Source: Ophioderma brevispina (lineage: Eukaryota; Echinodermata; Ophiuroidea; Amphilepidida; Ophiodermatidae). From it: DNA of 64,000 nucleotides. The notes beneath the pieces were generated by a model. It did not search any database and had not been told where the DNA came from. It saw only the letters and a list, made by a program, of their open reading frames with translations. The DNA is taken from assembly GCA_023653785.1 (NCBI GenBank), contig JAMKCH010010172.1:62001-126000 (forward strand), written 5' to 3'. Below, in pieces: positions 9,892 to 21,515 of the stretch. Position 1 is the stretch's first letter. Every line of letters begins with the position of its first letter. The translations under genes and the position numbers were made by a program.

Positions 9892-10741
9892 TTTCTTATA
9901 TTTCTATCGAAAATATCGTTTTTATATGATAATTCCGAGATGCTCCATGTATTACTGAACATTTTGCTTTTTAGTTGAGAAAGATTCGTTAAGTAGATCG
10001 TCTAAAAATGTGATATTTGTGAGACGCTTTTCAACACTCGCGCGTTTCCAGGGACGCCGCCATGACCGGCTTGTCATGAACTTTGATAAAGCTTATACAA
10101 CACGGTGTAATAGCAAGTTGTAATCGTACTTTGTGTAGTCATATGTCATTAAGGATACGTTATTGATCAATTAATATTAATATACCTTAAAAATTATCGT
10201 AATTTGGAAGATTTTTTATGTTGAAAGGAGTAATGTTTTTTTTTCATAACTCATAAATCACGCATGATGACGGGTTAATGTGCTGTTCCATGTGCGTGAG
10301 TGACAACAATGTGTTGGTTGGTAGGTGATGCTCATTGACGCGATCGAATGCACAATCGATTCAGGGATTTCTGCAGTGCACTCAAATGCAAATGCAATAA
10401 TGATGAAGGATTGATTTGGCAGTTTTGCAATGGGGATTTTGTGAGGATTGATACAGGGCTTTTGCATTAGTCAGGCCAGGGAAGGTGGGAACCCACTTAC
10501 CCAGGTCAGTCATGCCATGCAGCAGTAGCGTGACTAGCAAGCCTAGTGTAGAAATGTGTAGTAGAATTTTTATTATAGTATTTATAATTTGTCAAAATGT
10601 TAAATTTTCAGTTTCATTACAATATTATATTAATGCCAAAAATATTGCTAGATTGACAATGACAAACTTGGCCTAGCCCTACCCATATACTGGCCCCATA
10701 TTTTTTTGACCATCCTTCCAGGGTCCCAGCAAAATACTCTA
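9892..10741. other. Non-coding, nothing recognised
   Basis: A/T-rich sequence without a credible exon or repeat. Confidence 0.4.
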
Positions 10742-11080
10742 TTAAAGGGGCATTCGTGATCCACAGCCTCGCCCCCCGATTTACCGTGACATGAGATTTT
10801 TATATCATCTGAACCGTTAGCCTTAGTAATCCATGTGTACCAAATCTTACGTGCAAGTTCGTTCGTATCTGTAAGAAATTTGCAATTTTGTATTTTCTGT
10901 CCGTAAACTTACAGAAAATTACACACAGTGGCCTATGGACCGTGGGAAACAAGCTTTTGCTCATAACACAAAACCGCAAGCTCGGGATCAACTCAAATTT
11001 GTGAATAAGCTTTTCTCAAGGATAGCTATTGGAACAATTAATAAAACAGAGGGTGCTGGAATCACGAAATGCACCTTTAA
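10742..11080. mobile_element. TTAA-ended MITE, copy 1
   Basis: The left end TTAAAGGGGCATTCGTGATC is the approximate reverse complement of the right end ATCACGAAATGCACCTTTAA. Both ends carry TTAA, as for elements that insert at TTAA (piggyBac-like behaviour, inferred). A homologous copy of about 300 bp lies at 57094-57395 and shares CTGAACC, AATCCATGTG, GTGGCCTATGGACCGTGGGA and CTCATAACACAAAACCGCAA. It has no coding capacity. Confidence 0.8.
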
Positions 11081-11829
11081 AGGGGGATGGCCCAATTTAA
11101 CTAGGATATAAAAAGTTTTCATCTTGATAGATTATTTCCCCAACTTTCACTATAATGTACCAAATAAAAAATTTCGTAATAACTCATACTCACAGGTGCA
11201 AGATTGTTTGTTAACTGACAGATGTTGGGCCAATTATAGCATTAAAATGAATTATGATATTGTACTGTTTCATCTCGCTGTGGCAGTGGAAAATTGCGAA
11301 ACTGTGACTTACACGCAGCAGTCATGTGTGCGTTTCCGTCTACAGGTGTTCGCGCTTACATCTTGTACACTTGCACCTGGGCACCCACTCTACTGCCAAG
11401 GTGAAACAGACTCTAAATTTCAACATTTGGATTTTTTTAAATGATTTAAAAAATTCATTGCTTTAAAAAATTTTAAAGCAAATATTTTCCAAGTATTTTC
11501 AATTTTTGATGCAGCTTTAAATGTAAGTTTGGAATAGGGGTGGAGAAGTTAATAATTGACTTTGTTTGCGTAGGCCTATTAAAAGAATTTTTTTTTAAAA
11601 GGGAACATTTTATTCTGAAATCTAACCGTTCTCAGCCTATTTTGATATCAAGGTGTTCGCTCTTTTTACATGGCAATGATTCCCCCCAAGCATACGTTTT
11701 AGGCCGGTATAATTAATTTCAAACCTAACATTTTTGTAGCACTCCCATACCATACCGTGCTACAGCATGGTCGTTTTCATAATCAGTCAGTGGTGTAACT
11801 TTCAATTTGACATCTCAGACATGATGACA
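11081..11829. other. Non-coding, nothing recognised
   Basis: An open frame of about 106 codons at 11124-11444 has no family signature and no splice context. I do not call it. Confidence 0.4.
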
Positions 11830-12365
11830 TTTCCAGAAGGAGGTGACTATTCGCCGGACTTGTCTGGCGAATTACTGTTGTGAAATCTATTTACCGGACA
11901 AACTTATGCGGGCGCTATTTTGCAAAGTTTTTCCCGGCTTCCTTCGCTTTAAGTTGCGGTTTTTCACTAACACCTCCAAGATAGTGAATATCTTGGCTGT
12001 GCGATTAATCAAATTATTTGGGTTGGTACATTTTGTGACCCCACTATTCTGCACCCAGTTTTGCTCAGAATTCAGCAGCCTTGACAGAATGAAGTGCATG
12101 TGATGCTGTGCTTTATTCCGTCAAGGCTGCTAAATTCTGAGCAAAACTGGGTGCAGTATCCCGTCCGGCGATTTGTTGGAAGTATGGAGAATTGACTTGA
12201 AATATAATTTATGCACGATAAAGTTGGGAGAATTGAAATGATCAACCGTCCGGGGAATAGACTTTGCGGTATTATTCGCCAGACTAGTCCGGCGAATAGC
12301 GTACTTTGCGGTATTATTCGCCAGACTAGTCCGGCGAATAGCGTTTGCCTTTCCAGAAAGAAGCG
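11830..12365. mobile_element. Non-autonomous TIR element with nested hairpin
   Basis: The left end has TATTCGCCGGACTTGTCTGG. The right end carries two tandem copies of the reverse-complement form (ATTCGCCAGACTAGTCCGG plus GCGGTATT), with TTTCCAGAA at both outer edges. Inside, 12049-12096 and 12110-12156 form a long hairpin beginning CTGCACCCAGTTTTGCTCAG. There is no transposase. The duplicated subterminal motif on one side is unusual. Confidence 0.75.
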
Positions 12366-13494
12366 TCCTAATTTTTTTTTTTTTTAACTCTGGTTTTTGT
12401 TTCATAAATTTGGAATGCTTACCAATGCATTACTCCTGAAGTGAATAAGCCAAATATGCTGTCTTTATACTGCATGTATATTTTCATTCCTATAATAGTT
12501 GTAAAACTTGTAGATAATTACATGTAACATTGATAGTGTAATGTTTAAAATTCTCATGTAAATCGGGGCCAACTTGAAAAGCAGTGTAAACACTGAATGT
12601 TGTTACCCCTGTGCGCAAATGAATAAATTTCATGTAATAAGATGATGATTTAGTAATTTCTGTCGTGCACGACCGAAATTCCAACGCATGGTTTTCTATA
12701 GGGACGATTACGATAGCATGCAAATTCAAAACAAGGTTTTGCTGTTTTTGTGCTTGTTTGTCAATAAATTTTTTTTCAAACGTTTTCGGTAGTTGTTCTA
12801 CTACTAGTCCTCGCTGGCAGACTCCCCTTATTACATATCATAATGCCTTAACTTAATCAATGTGGGAGTCATGCCAAAATAGCATGTAACTGATATGACA
12901 AACTTTTTGTCTCACATTCTCTCCAATAATTTTCACGCTTCATGCTAATAAATGTACCCGATTCCCCTTGAAAGTATTCCTAGAGTGTTATCAACAACAG
13001 GATAGTCGTAAATATTGTCATCAACTTTTTATGAAGTGAATTTGATGAAATTTCAAGACATTGTACTTGAGATGCTTGACCGGGGTGACTAGTCCTGAAT
13101 TTTTGTTTGCCAGGTTGCTTAAATTAGTGAAAGCTTTAGCTTGTATTTAAATTTGGATATTACTGGTGCGTAAAGGTAGAAGAGTGTTTCGCGAAAGCAC
13201 GGTCCTTATAATGAAAATTGGAGGTGAATGTTGTCATTGGTTCGAAATTTGAAGGCCCACAACAAAATGTCATATCGTACACATAATGTTTTGGGACTTC
13301 ACATATAGACTGTTAAGGCTACTGTTAAAGAAACGTCATGTGATCCCCAATATTGGGACTATGTCAAGTGCCTACGACCATCCATGCCAATTTATTTGTA
13401 TCCTCAAAAAAATCTGTCACTTTGAAGACGCTATAGTATCAGTGATTTATTATCAGAGTCAAAATATTTGAAGTTTGCAGGAATAGCTTAGAAG
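12366..13494. other. Non-coding, nothing recognised
   Basis: Intronic A/T-rich sequence. No coding signature, RNA gene or clear repeat is seen. Confidence 0.4.
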
Positions 13495-14350
13495 TAGGGG
13501 TGGGCTATAGAGGGTCAAATTTAGGTCATAGTTTCAAAACATGCTCATCACACCTTAGTTTGATGAGATGATGCGTACTGACACCAAATCTGCGGAAAAA
13601 AAATTAAAAAGTGAAAATTTCGGACTGCTCCCGCCGAAACCGTGAAAAATCCAAGATGGCCGCCGAAAACACATTTTTGGCCATAACTCGGCCATTTTTT
13701 CATCTTTTGGCCTGGTTTTGGTGTCTAACCCTAGATTTTTGAGGTCTCTGGATCTAATTATGATATTCATATTAACACTGTAGTGATCTAATTTAATGTT
13801 CTGTTATAATTGTACTTTTTTTTCTTAAAAATGTTATTTCAGGACTGGAGTCGCAAATATGCTGCGCTATGCACCACTGCTTGAAATGTTTACAATGTTC
13901 ATAAACTTCATACCATTCATGCTGTTTACTCTCTAACATCCATTCCTATCCTCTTCTTCCATTCTGCAGGTATGCAAGTAGCATGCATCATCATCTCTGC
14001 TTTCCAAACTGATAACTATACATTAGCACTGCTAAACTTCACCATCACTTTATCCATCCATCCTTGCTTGCTTCCTTCCTTCCATATGCATGAAGTAGTA
14101 CTTTATCTTGCAGATTAAGGTGTTGGCATTATGATTTGGTTTCTAAGGAGTACGCGTAAGCCGACTTTAATAAACTCGGAGATGAGCAAGCATGCATTCG
14201 TTTGCGATTTTAGCGTCGCAAAAATTCATGAGCGATTTTCCCACTTCTGCCTTTTTTTTTCGCAGATTTGGTGTCAGTACGCATCATCTCATCAAACTAA
14301 GGTGTGATGAGCATGTTTTTGAAACTCTGACCCTCTATAGCCCACTCCTA
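13495..14350. mobile_element. 856-bp element with ~100-bp terminal inverted repeats
   Basis: The left TIR (13495-13605) starts TAGGGGTGGGCTATAGAGGG and includes CTTAGTTTGATGAGATGATG and ACACCAAATCTGCG. The right TIR (about 14256-14350) is its reverse complement and ends CCCTCTATAGCCCACTCCTA. The interior has GGCCATAACTCGGCCATTTT-type sequence and no transposase. It is a classic non-autonomous DNA transposon. Its superfamily is not evident. Confidence 0.88.
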
Positions 14351-15268
14351 TTAATAGAAGTGAATTAAGGATAATTTGTCTGTAGAATTGACAGAACAAG
14401 GAAGTACACGGCAATGTTTCCACGATACAAGTCTCCTTTCAATTACGCGTTGTAAAGGTCCGTACGGTACGAACACTAATGACTAAATTTACCTGATTTC
14501 GTCTTAATATTAGGTTGCTTCTGGTCTTATCATTTGCAGGGTATGTTTAAGGATACCTGTACTTGTAACTTGTTACATAAATGCAAAATCTGAATTTAGC
14601 AAATCACTGATAGTGCTTTTATAATTATGTAATATTTGCACCCAATTTTGTTATTGTTCCCACATCAAGAGATCATGTTCTCCTATAATGGAATAATTGA
14701 ATAATGTTGCAGTGCCGAATCAAAGGTCTCCATTATTATCAACAAAACCATGAAAAAAATGTGTTAACATCTTGTCACCTCCGAAACATGTTAACAAACA
14801 TTGTTTTTACCTAATGTCACGCAATCCGAAACAACAGGGCTCCTTGATACATGTTTTAGGCATAGAAGTTTGCTACACATTTTCTGCCATTTGCTATGCC
14901 ATTTTAAGATTGTGTAGCAATTTTGCCCTATACAGTTGTGTACGTTTGCCCCTATCATTACATTATTCAAAGCAAGAGCTGTTGCAAAAATTGCTAAACA
15001 AATAAAAATCCTTAGCAAGAGCCCTGGAAACAACTGTGTGTAAAATTCAACTTTGTTAAGAAACTACAGATTTTTCTGCAACTTGTGTCAAGCAGTAGCC
15101 ATCATTGCGAATTGTAGAGTGTGGTGTGGATTGTGTTGTGAAAACATATTTAAAAATGAAAAATTGTGGCCTGATATGAGATTTCCCCTTGAAATTTGCT
15201 ATTCCAACATTTATGAATTCATTCAGTACTAGTCCAAAACATTTTTTTTAATTTGTATTTTTTTACAG
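14351..15268. other. Intronic or intergenic, nothing recognised
   Basis: It ends in a T-rich tract and the acceptor TTTTTTACAG at 15267-15268. No coding sequence is recognised inside. Confidence 0.5.
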
Positions 15269-16470
15269 ATATACTCGTGGAATATGGCTCCCTCAAAAGA
15301 AGATTTAGAAAGATATGAAAGAGCTAAAGGCAACAGCAGTGCTAAAGGATGGAATGGAAAGAGGAAACGCCATTACACTGGGAAATATCGCAAGAGAAGA
15401 AAGGCGCGTACATCTCTGCAATTGGTACAGGGTGATGTAGTTGTTTACAAAAGTGGTGCCAAAGTCTTCAGAGGCATCGTGCATGAAAAATGCCAAGATG
15501 ACAGCTACGTTGTAAAACCAGGTTTGGAAGATGGTCTAAGGAATGACGTCATAGATCACAGCTCTTGTCCCAAAATGTTCGCGGATCTGCAGATTAAAGC
15601 AGATGAATACACCATTGGAATGACTGTTCTTGTGACTTGGCAGCAGATGGAGGATGGCTTTGTGGAACTTGTTCCCGCCCAACTCATGGAAGTTCATGAT
15701 GACTACTGTTGGGTTATAACTGGACAGCAACATGAAAGCAGTGGTGGGTTCATTAAAGTGGGCAAAGATGAAATGTGCCACATTTTAGATGAATCCCAGG
15801 AACTCTCCAGAGATGCCAGTAGTACCGTTTCTGTTAACCGTCAGAATGTGAATGTTATCCGGCTAGTATTGCATGCCACTCAGGCTCAGCTCAACCAAAT
15901 GACAGTGACATACAACAGCACAAAGGCTCAACTTCAGTCTTCACTTGAAGACTCTCATCACTTGCAAACTAAGAATGAAGAACTCGAGAAACTAATGAAA
16001 CAATCCATGGAGCAGGTGATTGAACTGGAACAACAACTTGAAAGTGCTGTGAGGAAAACCCAAGCTGACAAGACCTTGTATGACCTGATCTCTCAACAAA
16101 AGGACATGTTAGATGACAGTGCTAACAATAATTGCATTTGAAAGAGACATTTTACAACTTCGCCAGAATATCACATCAGCAACAGACTTTTGCAGATAAC
16201 ATTGGTGATCTACAGCAGCAAATCACTCAATTAGAGAGCAACAACAAGGAGTTACATAAGGACAACATCATATTAAATAGGCAACTTCACCAACTTGAAG
16301 AAGAACGTGAAGAGTATCTGTACTTGAAGAATAAGGAACCCTCCAAACCTGGACTAATGAGCGCAAAGGGTTTTTCCCAAAGGAAAAGCGAAAGCTTTAT
16401 CAAGATTGATGTACCCTCCAAAGCAAGTGGTGTTGTCACTAAGAAGACACTGAAACGACGAGCTGATTAA
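15269..16470 (+). CDS. Basic, possibly Tudor/Agenet-like, coiled-coil protein exon (one frameshift)
   Basis: The exon starts after an acceptor at 15267-15268. The first ATG, at 15284, begins a 285-codon frame. Residues 15-45 are very basic (KGWNGKRKRHYTGKYRKRRK). Residues 48-175 read like tandem small beta-barrel modules (VQGDVVVYKSG.., IGMTVLVTWQQMEDG.., PAQLMEVHDDYCWV), suggesting Tudor/Agenet-type domains; this is inferred from pattern. Residues 190-275 form a coiled coil rich in Q, E and L. The frame stops at 16141, but the next frame from 16132 continues the same coiled coil (LQQQITQLESNNKELHKDN) and a basic tail to a TAA at 16470. One indel near 16120-16132 therefore splits a protein of about 395 residues. 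The protein is probably nuclear and chromatin-binding (inference). I do not recognise a named family. Confidence 0.75.
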
Positions 16471-17061
16471 TTGAATTCAGGTAGTGTACCATAACCTGTT
16501 CATGTTTAAAATTTCAAATTTTTTATAGAATGAGACTATAAACTTGTCATACATGTAAGGTATAGGTATTGTTTGCCATAACAGAGATCGTCACAATGTT
16601 TTACTCTAAAATGATTACAAGGCGCTACTATTTAAAGCTTTTTTCAATGAATACATGACCAAGATCTTTTGTTTCACTTCTTGTTGTCTTTAATATATTT
16701 TTTTTTTAATTTTTTGGTAAAAAAAAAAACAATGTTTTTTTTTTTTTTATTGTGGATGAAAATTTAATTGTGGGCATAAAACTTTTGAGTCGGCCGGTTT
16801 TTTAAGGAGGTAAGTCTTGTTACGGCAAACATTTTTTATGCCTACGTGTAATGCACAATTTTTCTCCACAGCAAATCATTATCCTTTTGAGGTAGGATTA
16901 TTGGCTTATGGTCCTCCACAAATTCACTATCAGATTTACTATAAAACCAATTCTTTTGATTGTCATGTTTTGAGGAGTCAAATGTTGAAGATTTCGGATC
17001 CGAAACATAATCATAAAATCAGATAATTTACGCCCAAAATATTGGTATCGCTATGAGTTTT

Positions 17062-17098
17062 AAAATATTGGGCGAGACGCAGTCTCGCCCAATATTTT
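17062..17098. repeat. Perfect 17-bp-arm hairpin
   Basis: AAAATATTGGGCGAGAC and its exact reverse complement GTCTCGCCCAATATTTT are separated by three bases. The CGAG-type centre recalls the foldback elements at 3879 and 20710. Confidence 0.85.
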
Positions 17099-17187
17099 TT
17101 GTAAATTCATAGTACATTCATAGTATAAATTCATAGTATGTATTACATGTACAATTGTATGCCTTGAATGTATTCCTGTCTTGAATT

Positions 17188-17217
17188 GTTGATTGATTGA
17201 TTGATTGATTGATTGAT
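17188..17217. repeat. (GATT)n microsatellite
   Basis: About seven uninterrupted GATT units follow a TTGTT lead-in. Confidence 0.9.
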
Positions 17218-18269
17218 GGATTTCAGATCCAGGAGCAATTTTTGGTGTTTTTCACATTTTCTGGCCCCTGGTCTATACAAAATACACAGGGCCATTTTGC
17301 TTTTGAGCAGAGGTAAATTTTCCTCCAACCCATGCTTATTTTCAAGCCTTGAATGGAAGTCTGGTTATTTGGTTATAGTTTTGTACATAGTTTGTTATCC
17401 TCCTAGCCAATGCAGTTAACAAAAAATTGTACTCAAATATTGGGATGAGTCATTGCGGGCCGATTAAAGGGGCATTAATTTTGAAAATCTATTCGTTTTC
17501 CTGCCCAAATCAAATGCTACATGTACGATCAACCAAACTTGGTTTATCACAATGCAGGCCACTTATACACAGATTGGGGTCAAAGGTTATGTGGGTGGAT
17601 TAAAGGACATTCTGTCATCCTCACATTCTGAAGTGGTACAATGTACATGTATAATTTACAAAAGTTAAACATTTTTTGATTGTGATGAGGGGCAAGACAT
17701 GTGGTTTGAGACCCGCCTTGTTTATTCCTAACACGTCCCACCAGCATGACTCAGCAATCAAAGTTACGTTGCTGAATTTTACTGGTCGATCCACAGGAGA
17801 TTACAATTTTTCACACTGCTGCGAGTTGCTGGTAGGACATGTCTTCCATTGCTGTGCATTGCCACTGGGCCACATTCTCTAAAAGGAGATGGGTTTTACT
17901 GCGAGTTGCTGGTTGGACATTTTTGACTTTTGAGTTATGAAGACCCCATCTTTTTTCTTTTACACCATGTGCTATTTCCGCCAATTTTTCACTGGAGGGG
18001 AAACGGTCCATCAGCAGTCTAAAGTATGATTTCTGATGGTTGCTGGTGGGACATTGGGAAATACTTTTGTAGTGCTGTGCATTGCTGGTGGGACGCTTTC
18101 CTGGGTTGATACCGTGTCTTGTTTTACATGATTTTTGGAAAAACTAAAAAAAAAAAATCTCCAAAGCTGAAAAATTATGATTGGTCGAGCCCAGGTTTTT
18201 TAGTTGCCTTAGACCTACATGTACATAGATTCATGTATAATAATGTGCATACATTTTTTTTTTTTGCAG

Positions 18270-18411
18270 GTATTGGAAATGATATCATCACCAAACCCTC
18301 AACCTGATACTATTGATGTTGTAAAATAACACCTCCTGGCTGCCTATATGAAGCAACACCCAGATATAGCACTTTCAGCCTGTCAAGCAGCAAACTTAAC
18401 ATTTAAAAAAG
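18270..18411 (+). pseudogene. Short exon of the coiled-coil/PHD gene (one in-frame stop)
   Basis: It is bounded by a strong acceptor (a long T run, then GCAG at 18266-18269) and a donor (AAAAAAG|GTATGG). In phase 0 it encodes SSPNPQPDTIDVVK, a TAA stop at 18327-18329, then HLLAAYMKQHPDIALSACQA and NLTFKK. The protein-like second half and the fit to the next exon support it: the one base left over joins AATTG of exon 18841 to give K-K-E-L-T. The stop may be a sequencing error or a true lesion. The family is unnamed to me. Confidence 0.55.
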
Positions 18412-18840
18412 GTATGGTACCTTCAAATTTATACTGCTATCCAAATATTGTAAATCGGTCAGAACAAATTCATAAATGTGCAGATTTATATAGCGCCTTA
18501 TCACCATTCAGTATCAAAGCACTTTACATTTATTCCACTGTCACTAGGAAATCATCAGAATCATTTCATTTCATCTAAATTGGCAGTTGTGGTTGAAAAC
18601 ACACTGGCACATTTGAAAAATAGTGCAGGTTCAAGATTTTTCTAAATATTTTTTGCATGGTTGTATCAAAAGCTTTTATAATACATTAGCCCTCGCCTGA
18701 AATGATTTAGCTCAAGTCAGTGCCATTATAGGTGAACAACATTTTCTAATAAAATGACACGTACATGTACCTGTGATTGCATACATTGTTTTTCAAAACA
18801 ATGCAATTAAGTAATTTCTGCATGTGCACATACTTTACAG

Positions 18841-18980
18841 AATTGACAGCACAGAATGTAGTTGATCTGAAGGTTCTGCTGAACTCCCGATGTCAAAGCT
18901 TCAAGATTTGCGACGCTTTCTTGCCAATCATGGCATCAAATTCATGCCCTCTGACCATCACTTATACAGAAACATGAGAG
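18841..18980 (+). pseudogene. Exon of the coiled-coil/PHD gene (one frameshift)
   Basis: The acceptor is TTTACAG at 18834-18840 and the donor is GAGAG|GTAAGT at 18980/18981, a consensus site. The first half, in phase with exon 18270-18411, reads ELTAQNVVDLKVLLNS. After a one-base shift the second half reads MSKLQDLRRFLANHGIKFMP and SDHHLYRNMRG. The exon end (one base of a codon) is in phase with the start of the exon at 21321 (G-R-E-S-L-S). That two-sided agreement is good evidence for a real spliced gene. Confidence 0.65.
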
Positions 18981-19058
18981 GTAAGTATATTTCCTGCTAA
19001 CTAAAGGTGCTTGTTCCAATTTATGTGTATGTGTCTATTCTTGATGAGAGCCTGGCAC

Positions 19059-19395
19059 TAAGGGGGGTGTTAAAGGCTGACTCGAGATTCGAAATTATCG
19101 GGAATCTCTGAGTCAGCCTTTAAGTCAGGGGAATCAAAGGAAAAATGTTTGCGTAGATATCTTAATTATTCTTCCAACATATGAAAAAGTTACATATTTG
19201 AGAAGGAAATGTATGGTTGTGTTTTGTGGTCAAAAATGCGTACAAGTAAAATGACCAAAATTTATGAGGGAAAAATATACTAAAATTCTGTTAAAATATA
19301 TGGAAAGAAAAACATGTTTAATGCCATAAATATTGAAAAAACTAAAAACACTGGCCATTTGACTAAGGGCCTGGCTTAACACCCCTTAAGGTGTT
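19059..19395. mobile_element. Small TIR element with internal hairpin
   Basis: The left end CTAAGGGGGGTGTTAA is roughly the reverse complement of the right end TTAACACCCCTTAAGG, and both are next to GCCTGGC. Just inside the left end, AAAGGCTGACTCGAGATTC pairs with GAATCTCTGAGTCAGCCTTT. Confidence 0.6.
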
Positions 19396-20709
19396 GGCCA
19401 TCATGATTTAAATGGGCAGAAGAATTTCTTTAACAAATTTGATCATAGTACCTTCATTGGTGCTGATAACAATCTGAAATAAAAAATATGGCTTACCATT
19501 TCGTTTTTGAGAAAAGAATTCAAAAATACATTTGTGCTCAAAAATTTTACATTATTTACCACGGCAACTCTATGGGAAAATGTGATGTACCGATACTTAA
19601 GGGCCCACAAAAAGATAACAAAGGGCGAAACGTTTTTGATTTTCACATATGTTAGGTCTAAGTTGCATACGTGAAAAATACAGAAATAAAAAAAATGGTG
19701 TCACCGTATTAGTTTCCTGAAAAATGTCGAAAAAGGAACAATTTTAGAGGGAAATTTCCGACTTCACTAGAGACGATGCCTCTCGCGTATTTTACGCCTA
19801 GATTCACGCACAAAACAAAAAATGGTGCGTGAAAGGTGAGACGCTAATTAATCAGGCGCGTCTTAGACAAGTCCTACAACATCAGGTTCTTCGCGATTTT
19901 ACGAACGCTTTACAAATTCGCGAAAACGCAGAGGGGGAAATCGCTCAGAATTTTTTGCGCCGCTTGAATCGCAAACAAATGCAGCTTGTTAATCTCCGAG
20001 TTGATTTAAAGTTTCAGCTTGCGCGCACGACGAGATACCAAATCATAATGCCAACACCATTAATACACTTACCACACGTATTGTCAGTAAGAATTCTAAG
20101 AGGGGAGCTCATTGTTTACTGTTACAGGGGGTAAGGTTTCAGGCAATTGCATGAATTTCGGCTTAAGTGTTTTGTGGCTTTTAGCCCAAATGTACGCTCT
20201 TTTTCAGGCCGGTTCAGTTTACTCGTAGGGCACTTCCTTAGTCACATGTTTAATTTTTACATAGTTCCTCCAACCAAAAATTTGACTTTGAAGAAGTTGC
20301 CATCAATCATTCAAAGCACTTAAACTTGGAACCAATTCTGAAGGAAAAAAAATGGTAACAAACTCTTGACCTTGCCAAAATTTGTCAGCTTATTATTGGA
20401 AATCCAAAATGCTATAAAAAAAAAGTGGATGGGGCAAAAAATTTGAAACATTGGTTTCCGATTTCAGCATTACTTGAAAAAAGGTCTAAAAATCGGCATA
20501 CGCAAAACCATATGTACTTCAAAAAATTCAAAAAAGGTTGTTCAGTTTTCTTTATGGGATTCCAAAACACATACATTTGTTTAGAGCACACTGTGATCAA
20601 CAAGTGAGTTAAATGTCTGGTCCTGACTTTAATGGCCATGATCAGCACATTTCCTCACTCCATATCGAGAGTGAAATACTTACATGTACATAATATTGAC
20701 TGGCTTTGA

Positions 20710-20812
20710 GTATGATACAAAAATTATTGCACGAGATAGAAAAAATATTGGGAACGAGTCGAAGACGAGTACACTATTTTTCTAGCGAGGCAATATTATT
20801 CTTGTATCATAC
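20710..20812. repeat. Foldback element with GTATGATACAA ends
   Basis: GTATGATACAA opens the left arm and TTGTATCATAC closes the right arm. ATTATTGCACGAG and CTAGCGAGGCAATATTAT pair inside. The loop contains AACGAGTCGAAGACGAGT. Confidence 0.75.
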
Positions 20813-20844
20813 GGAAAAAAAGCCATTCAGTAATATATTATTAT

Positions 20845-21078
20845 TTAAATATCAGGCTGACTCAAACCAAACCTTGCCTTGACAGTGTTGTAGTCAACTG
20901 GCGAGTCGTGATCAACATGATCAATCACCCCAGTATACCAGTCTGAATGGTGTGCTTCATTGCAGACGGGCACTTCACCCAAACTGTACAACAATATTTC
21001 TTTGTAACCCTCGAAAGCCTGATTAAATCTTGAATCTCTGGCATTTCCACTCTGTGACTTCCCTTTTGACATTTTCAC
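20845..21078 (-). CDS. Small hypothetical protein, 77 aa, antisense in intron
   Basis: This intact minus-strand frame starts MKMSKGKSQSGNARDSRFNQ and has protein-like composition, for example YKEILLYSLGEVPVCNEAHH and DWYTGVIDHVDHD. No transmembrane or signal segment is visible. No clear acceptor or donor flanks it, and I do not recognise it. It could be a single-exon gene, one exon of a minus-strand gene, or chance. It lies inside an intron of the + strand coiled-coil/PHD gene. Confidence 0.35.
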   Translation of the reverse strand: MKMSKGKSQSGNARDSRFNQAFEGYKEILLYSLGEVPVCNEAHHSDWYTGVIDHVDHDSPVDYNTVKARFGLSQPDI

Positions 21079-21320
21079 TCTTCAATTTTCTGTTCTCAAT
21101 GACATGAGTCATGTTTCACTGATCTTCAGCATTTGACAATTTCACTCTGAGAATGTGCTCGGAGAGTGAAATACTCTTGAGGAAAAAAATGTGAGGGAAA
21201 ATTAATGTCAGATTCAGGATCACAAAATGACAATGGGACATGATGTAAATTATTCCCCACATTACATGTACACCTCTAGGTGCAGTGTTTAGAAAAACAT
21301 TATATTATATTTAATCACAG

Positions 21321-21515
21321 GTCGTGAGAGTTTATCTCCTGACATCGTGAAAATCGGTGGCTGAGTCTTCCAAAAGTCGGCTGGAGTGAAGGATCATCAG
21401 TGGCATTGGCACGTGTACAGAATCTTGAGGGAATACTCACCAGACATGTCAATATACAGTTCTCTTGGGCAAGACTTGGCAGTACATGAAAAATTCCAAA
21501 ATGAGATTTATTAAA
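21321..21515 (+). pseudogene. Exon of the coiled-coil/PHD gene (in-frame TGA)
   Basis: The exon follows the acceptor TTAATCACAG. In phase with exon 18841-18980 it reads GRESLSPDIVKIGG, a TGA at 21362-21364, then VFQKSAGVKDHQWHWHVYRI and REYSPDMSIYSSLGQDLAVH. The stop sits where a tryptophan codon (TGG) would need one change. A TAA at 21512-21514 is followed at once by a possible donor (AAA|GTAGGG), so the 3' end is uncertain. Confidence 0.6.

Larger units (their letters stand above)
16471..18269. other. Non-coding interval with small repeats
   Basis: A possible splice donor (TTCAG|GTAGTG) lies at about 16480, just after the stop. The interval also holds poly(T)/(A) tracts at 16690-16750, the hairpin at 17062-17098, a GATT microsatellite, and four to five scattered GTTGCTGGTGGGACAT-like motifs at 17740-18095. 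I see no exon. Confidence 0.5.
18981..21320 (+). other. Intron of the coiled-coil/PHD gene
   Basis: It contains a TIR-like element at 19059-19395, a foldback at 20710-20812 and an antisense open frame at 20845-21078. It ends TTTAATCACAG. Confidence 0.6.
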
